Of a stretch of DNA of 64,000 nt, positions 60,770 to 64,000 are shown piece after piece. Source of the DNA: JANYGA01 sp031420415 (GTDB lineage: Bacteria > Vulcanimicrobiota > Vulcanimicrobiia > Vulcanimicrobiales > Vulcanimicrobiaceae); the NCBI GenBank assembly GCA_031420415.1, contig JANOMT010000049.1, positions 1 to 64,000 on the forward strand, written 5' to 3'. A model generated the notes under the pieces. The model worked only from the letters and a program-made list of their open reading frames with translations, was not told the DNA's origin and ran no database searches. The stretch's first letter is position 1; the number at the start of each line of letters is the position of its first letter. A program made the position numbers and the translations under genes.

Positions 60770-61195
60770 TTACAAGCTCGTACACGTTTCCTCGACTCGT
60801 GCCCGATTCGTTGCGTCGCGAATGTCGATGACGAAACGTCCGGATTTGAAAGCCGTGAATGGAATCGCAACGAGCGTTTGCGAGCGTCCGCCCACGAGTC
60901 GTGCGAGTCCGATCCGTGCGGCACCGCGCGTGCCGCAATCGCTACCCGAAATAAGTGTTAGCTTTGCCGCCTGCGATACTGCCGGTGCGACCACGAGTAC
61001 GTGCGTACGACCCGCCTTGGCGGGAGAGAGTCGGACGCGCACGGTGGAGTACGCCGCAGCCGACGTCGGAGGACTGGCGCTCGGGGTGGCCGATCGCGCT
61101 TCTCCAACACACGCGAACGTAGCAGAGGCGAGTGCGACGAGTCCACAGACGTATCCGATCGATCGATGAGACGGAATCCAATATCGTAAGCGCAT
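60770..61195 (-). CDS. Secreted hypothetical protein
   Basis: Start at ATG 61195 (MRLRYWIPSHRS), 141 residues. A hydrophobic segment (IGYVCGLVALASATFACVGEARS) looks like a signal peptide. The mature region has a Ser/Pro/Ala linker, then beta strands (STVRVRLSPAKAGRTHVLVVAP) and two cysteines (SDCGTR, EETCTSL) that could pair. No family recognised. Separate from the Usp operon and downstream of pyruvate phosphate dikinase on the same strand. Confidence 0.6.
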   Translation of the reverse strand: MRLRYWIPSHRSIGYVCGLVALASATFACVGEARSATPSASPPTSAAAYSTVRVRLSPAKAGRTHVLVVAPAVSQAAKLTLISGSDCGTRGAARIGLARLVGGRSQTLVAIPFTAFKSGRFVIDIRDATNRARVEETCTSL

Positions 61196-61284
61196 CCCCA
61201 CACGATGCGTCTTTTAGATGAAAGCCGCGTGAAGAAACAGCGAGAAGCTGGCCGAATGGAAATCTCGTGATCGTTTCCTATTAT

Positions 61285-63975
61285 TCAGCCGCGAGCGATC
61301 GTCGCTTGGGCGGCCGCTAAGCGCGCGATTGGGATCCGGTAGGGCGAGCACGAGACGTAATCCAGGCCCAGTTCGTCGCAAAAAGCAACCGATGACGGTT
61401 CGCCACCGTGCTCGCCGCAAATACCGATCTTCAGATCGCTTCGCGTCGCCCGACCCCGGGTAACGGCTTGGCGCATGAGTTCGCCAACGCCGACGCGATC
61501 CAATACCTGGAAAGGATCGTCCTCGAGAATTTTCAGTGCGAGGTAGCGTGGAATGAACGACGCCTCCGCATCGTCGCGACTATAGCCATAGGTCGTTTGC
61601 GTGAGATCGTTCGTACCGAATGAGAAAAATTCGGCGGTCTCGGCAAGCTTATCGGCAATCACGCAAGCACGTGGTAACTCGATCATCGTACCGATGCGGT
61701 AGGTCAAGGAGACGCCGCTTTCGAAAATGACGGAATTGGCGACCGTCTTTGCCGCATCGTAGGTCGCACGCATTTCCTCCGACGTGCCGACGCCCGGAAT
61801 CATGACATCGGGCCGTGCATCCACGCCGGCTTTGCGCAATTCGCAGGCGGCCTCGAAAATGGCGCGCACTTGCATCGCGTAAATTTCTGGATACAGGATA
61901 CCCAGGCGACAAACACGCAGCCCGAGCATCGGGTTTTGCTCGTGTAGTGCCCGCACGCGCCCCAGTACGCGCATCTTCTCGCGATACGACGGCGACGCTT
62001 GCTGTTCGCGAACGCGCATCTCCGTCGTTTCGATCAGCAATTTTTCCAGATCGGGCAAGAATTCGTGCAGCGGCGGATCTAAGCGCCGAATGGTCACCGA
62101 GTAGCCGGCCATCGCTCGAAGAATTCCCGTGAAGTCGGCACGTTGAAACGGCAAGAGTTTTGCAAGCGCGTCGGCGCGCGCTTCCGGCGTGTCGCTGATG
62201 ATCATCTCTTGGACGATCGGTAGCCGCTCGGGCTGCATGAACATATGCTCGGAGCGGCACAAGCCGATACCCGTCGCCCCGAGATCGCGCGCACGTTGCG
62301 CGTCCTCCGGCGTATCTGCGTTCGCCCACACGTCCATGCGCCGCAGATCGTCCGTCCAACTCAAAAATTCTGCAAGCCACGGCGGCGCCTGCGACGGCGG
62401 TGGAATTAAGGCGAGCTTGCCCATCACGACCTCGCCCGTCGTACCGTCGATCGTAAGCCAGTCGCCTTCTTTAAGCGCGTGACCCGCGAGCATCGCCGTT
62501 TTAGCATGATGATCCACGAGTAAAGCATCGCAGCCGGTGACGGCCGGTAACCCCATGCCTCGCGCGACGACCGCGGCGTGTGACGTCGCGCCGCCCTTCG
62601 ACGTGAGTACGCCTTTCGAGGCGATCATGCCGTGCATGTCGTCGGGCGTCGTCTCGCTGCGAACGAGAATGATCGCGTCGCCCGCGCGACCGCGTGTCAT
62701 AGCGGTATCGGGGTCGAAGGCGACCATTCCCGTGGCCGCGCCCGGTGAGGCGTTCAAGCCCTTCGCAACGCGCTCGTACGGCGTCTTCGGATCGAACCGA
62801 GCGTGGAAGAGTTGATCGAGCGTCGCCGCATCGAAACGGCGCACTGCTTCGCGCTTGTCGATCACGCCTTCACGAACGAGGTCGAGCGCGATGCGCACCG
62901 CAGCTTCGGCGCTACGCTTCCCGCCGCGCGTCTGCAACATGTACAGCTTCCCGCGCTCGACCGTAAACTCGAGATCTTGCATGTCTTTGTAAAGTGCTTC
63001 GAGTTGCCGTGCGAATCGCTCGAACTGCACGTACACATCGGGCTGCGAGTTCTGTAAGTCCGCGATCTGTTCGGGTGTGCGAATCCCAGCAACGACATCC
63101 TCGCCTTGTGCGTTGCGAAGATACTCGCCGTACAGTTTTTTCTCACCCGTGTTGGGATTTCGCGTGAATGCGACGCCCGAGCCCGAGTCGTCGCCCATGT
63201 TGCCGAAGACCATCGAGACGACGCTGACGGCCGTGCCCCAGTCGTCGGAGATTTTGTTGTAACGGCGGTAATCGGTGGCGCGCCTGGAATACCAGGAGTC
63301 GAACACCGCTTTGATTGCGAGTTCGAGTTGCTCGGTGACATCTTGGGGAAACGGGCGCTGCGATTCGCGCTCGACGACGCGCGCAAATTCTGCAACGACG
63401 AGCTTCCACGTCGCAACGTCGACCTCGGGGTCGGTTGCGACCCCGAGCTTTGCCTTCGCTTCCTCGATAATCCGATCGAAGATTTGTTTTTCGATACCGA
63501 GCACCACTTCAGCAAACGTTGCGATGAAACGCCGGTACGCGTCCCAGGCGAAACGTTCGTTGCCCGTGAGCGCGGCGAGCACGGCGACCGTCGTATCGTT
63601 GAGCCCGAGATTGAGGATCGTGTCCATCATGCCCGGCATCGAGACGCGCGCTCCACTCCGCACGGAGACGAGCAACGGATTCTTCGCGTCGCCAAGGCGC
63701 TTGCCGGTCCGCGTCTCGAGTTCGCGCATCGCATCGCTGAGCTTCCCGTCGAAACCGTCCGGGAAGCGGCGTCCGGCGTTATAGTACGCCAAACACTGCT
63801 CCGTCGTGATGGTGAAGCCCGCGGGGACCGGCAAACCGGCATGCGTCATCGCAGCGAGCCCAGCACCCTTGCCGCCAAGGAGGTTTTTCATCTCGCCGGT
63901 CCCCTCATCGAAGAAGTAGATCGCCTTCGCGGGAGAGGCGTAACCGGTCGGCGTCGTCATCAAGAGATCGGACAT
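61285..63975 (-). CDS. ppdK: Pyruvate, phosphate dikinase
   Basis: This 896-residue protein has AGGGAGAG before its ATG. The N-terminal ATP-grasp region (NLLGGKGAGLAAMTHAGLPVPAGF) is followed by the phospho-histidine domain GGATSHAAVVARGMG with His466 (family usual GGMTSHAAVV) and the C-terminal PEP/pyruvate barrel with KIGICGEHGGEP (Cys853). It interconverts pyruvate + ATP + Pi and PEP + AMP + PPi, and supports gluconeogenesis or reversible glycolysis. Full length for the family. No PPDK regulatory protein gene is visible nearby. Confidence 0.96.
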   Translation of the reverse strand: MSDLLMTTPTGYASPAKAIYFFDEGTGEMKNLLGGKGAGLAAMTHAGLPVPAGFTITTEQCLAYYNAGRRFPDGFDGKLSDAMRELETRTGKRLGDAKNPLLVSVRSGARVSMPGMMDTILNLGLNDTTVAVLAALTGNERFAWDAYRRFIATFAEVVLGIEKQIFDRIIEEAKAKLGVATDPEVDVATWKLVVAEFARVVERESQRPFPQDVTEQLELAIKAVFDSWYSRRATDYRRYNKISDDWGTAVSVVSMVFGNMGDDSGSGVAFTRNPNTGEKKLYGEYLRNAQGEDVVAGIRTPEQIADLQNSQPDVYVQFERFARQLEALYKDMQDLEFTVERGKLYMLQTRGGKRSAEAAVRIALDLVREGVIDKREAVRRFDAATLDQLFHARFDPKTPYERVAKGLNASPGAATGMVAFDPDTAMTRGRAGDAIILVRSETTPDDMHGMIASKGVLTSKGGATSHAAVVARGMGLPAVTGCDALLVDHHAKTAMLAGHALKEGDWLTIDGTTGEVVMGKLALIPPPSQAPPWLAEFLSWTDDLRRMDVWANADTPEDAQRARDLGATGIGLCRSEHMFMQPERLPIVQEMIISDTPEARADALAKLLPFQRADFTGILRAMAGYSVTIRRLDPPLHEFLPDLEKLLIETTEMRVREQQASPSYREKMRVLGRVRALHEQNPMLGLRVCRLGILYPEIYAMQVRAIFEAACELRKAGVDARPDVMIPGVGTSEEMRATYDAAKTVANSVIFESGVSLTYRIGTMIELPRACVIADKLAETAEFFSFGTNDLTQTTYGYSRDDAEASFIPRYLALKILEDDPFQVLDRVGVGELMRQAVTRGRATRSDLKIGICGEHGGEPSSVAFCDELGLDYVSCSPYRIPIARLAAAQATIARG

Positions 63976-64000
63976 GGTAGACTCTCCCTGGAAGTGGCCG

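Overview
The window is a GC-rich, gene-dense bacterial segment with short intergenic gaps and many 1-4 nt start/stop overlaps. Features point to a diderm (Gram-negative-type) aerobe or facultative aerobe: a lipoprotein with a lipobox, a LolA-like secreted protein, a MacA/MacB remnant, periplasmic copper proteins and an FtsH protease. It stores polyhydroxyalkanoate (PHA) and must decode UGA as selenocysteine in at least one gene. The lineage cannot be fixed from this sequence; an uncultured soil phylum such as Ca. Eremiobacterota would fit in style, but that is inference. No rRNA, tRNA, IS element, prophage or CRISPR array was seen.

Layout. 1-2.7 kb: the 3' end of a YcxB-like gene, then a minus-strand lipid block (DUF6489 protein, lipase-like hydrolase, decayed wax ester synthase/DGAT). 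2.8-7.2 kb: PHA locus (small PhaE-like subunit, class III PhaC, GNAT, SDR reductase, MaoC hydratase; phasin on the other strand). 7.2-13.7 kb: esterase, VOC protein, tandem universal stress protein (Usp), DHA2 efflux pump, aldo/keto reductase, Rrf2 regulator and pirin. 13.7-18.7 kb: secreted proteins, including a 1076-residue Asp-box (BNR) repeat protein. 18.7-20.6 kb: a two-gene operon containing a UGSC-family selenoprotein with an in-frame TGA. 20.7-27.2 kb: a nucleotidyltransferase remnant, quinone oxidoreductase, DUF1440 membrane protein, GH15 glucoamylase, GMC oxidoreductase, and an unusual hydrolase fused to a GMC small-subunit-like domain.

27.3-61 kb is a stress/dormancy island: five Usp genes, an APH+AAA kinase, BON protein, cupredoxin, P-type ATPase, AI-2E transporter, multicopper oxidase, FtsH, PAS-PP2C phosphatase, M50-CBS protease, SulP transporter, phosphoribosyltransferase, erythromycin-esterase homologue, CYTH-CHAD protein, orphan OmpR-family response regulator, alcohol dehydrogenase, rubrerythrin-like protein, M48 protease, MFS transporter, and an acyl-CoA synthetase with N-terminal GNAT. 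The content parallels the hypoxia/dormancy (DosR) regulon of Mycobacterium. Many transcription units here share an upstream signature: a CTTCAYA-like box, exactly 20 bases, then a TANNNT -10-like hexamer. The box is often repeated with an 11-base period, and in several genes the start codon lies only 6-7 bases after the -10, predicting leaderless mRNAs. I regard this as the best candidate for an undescribed regulatory system in the window. The window ends with pyruvate phosphate dikinase.

Remnants (wax synthase, nucleotidyltransferase, macA/macB junction, alcohol dehydrogenase tail) show ongoing gene loss by small deletions.
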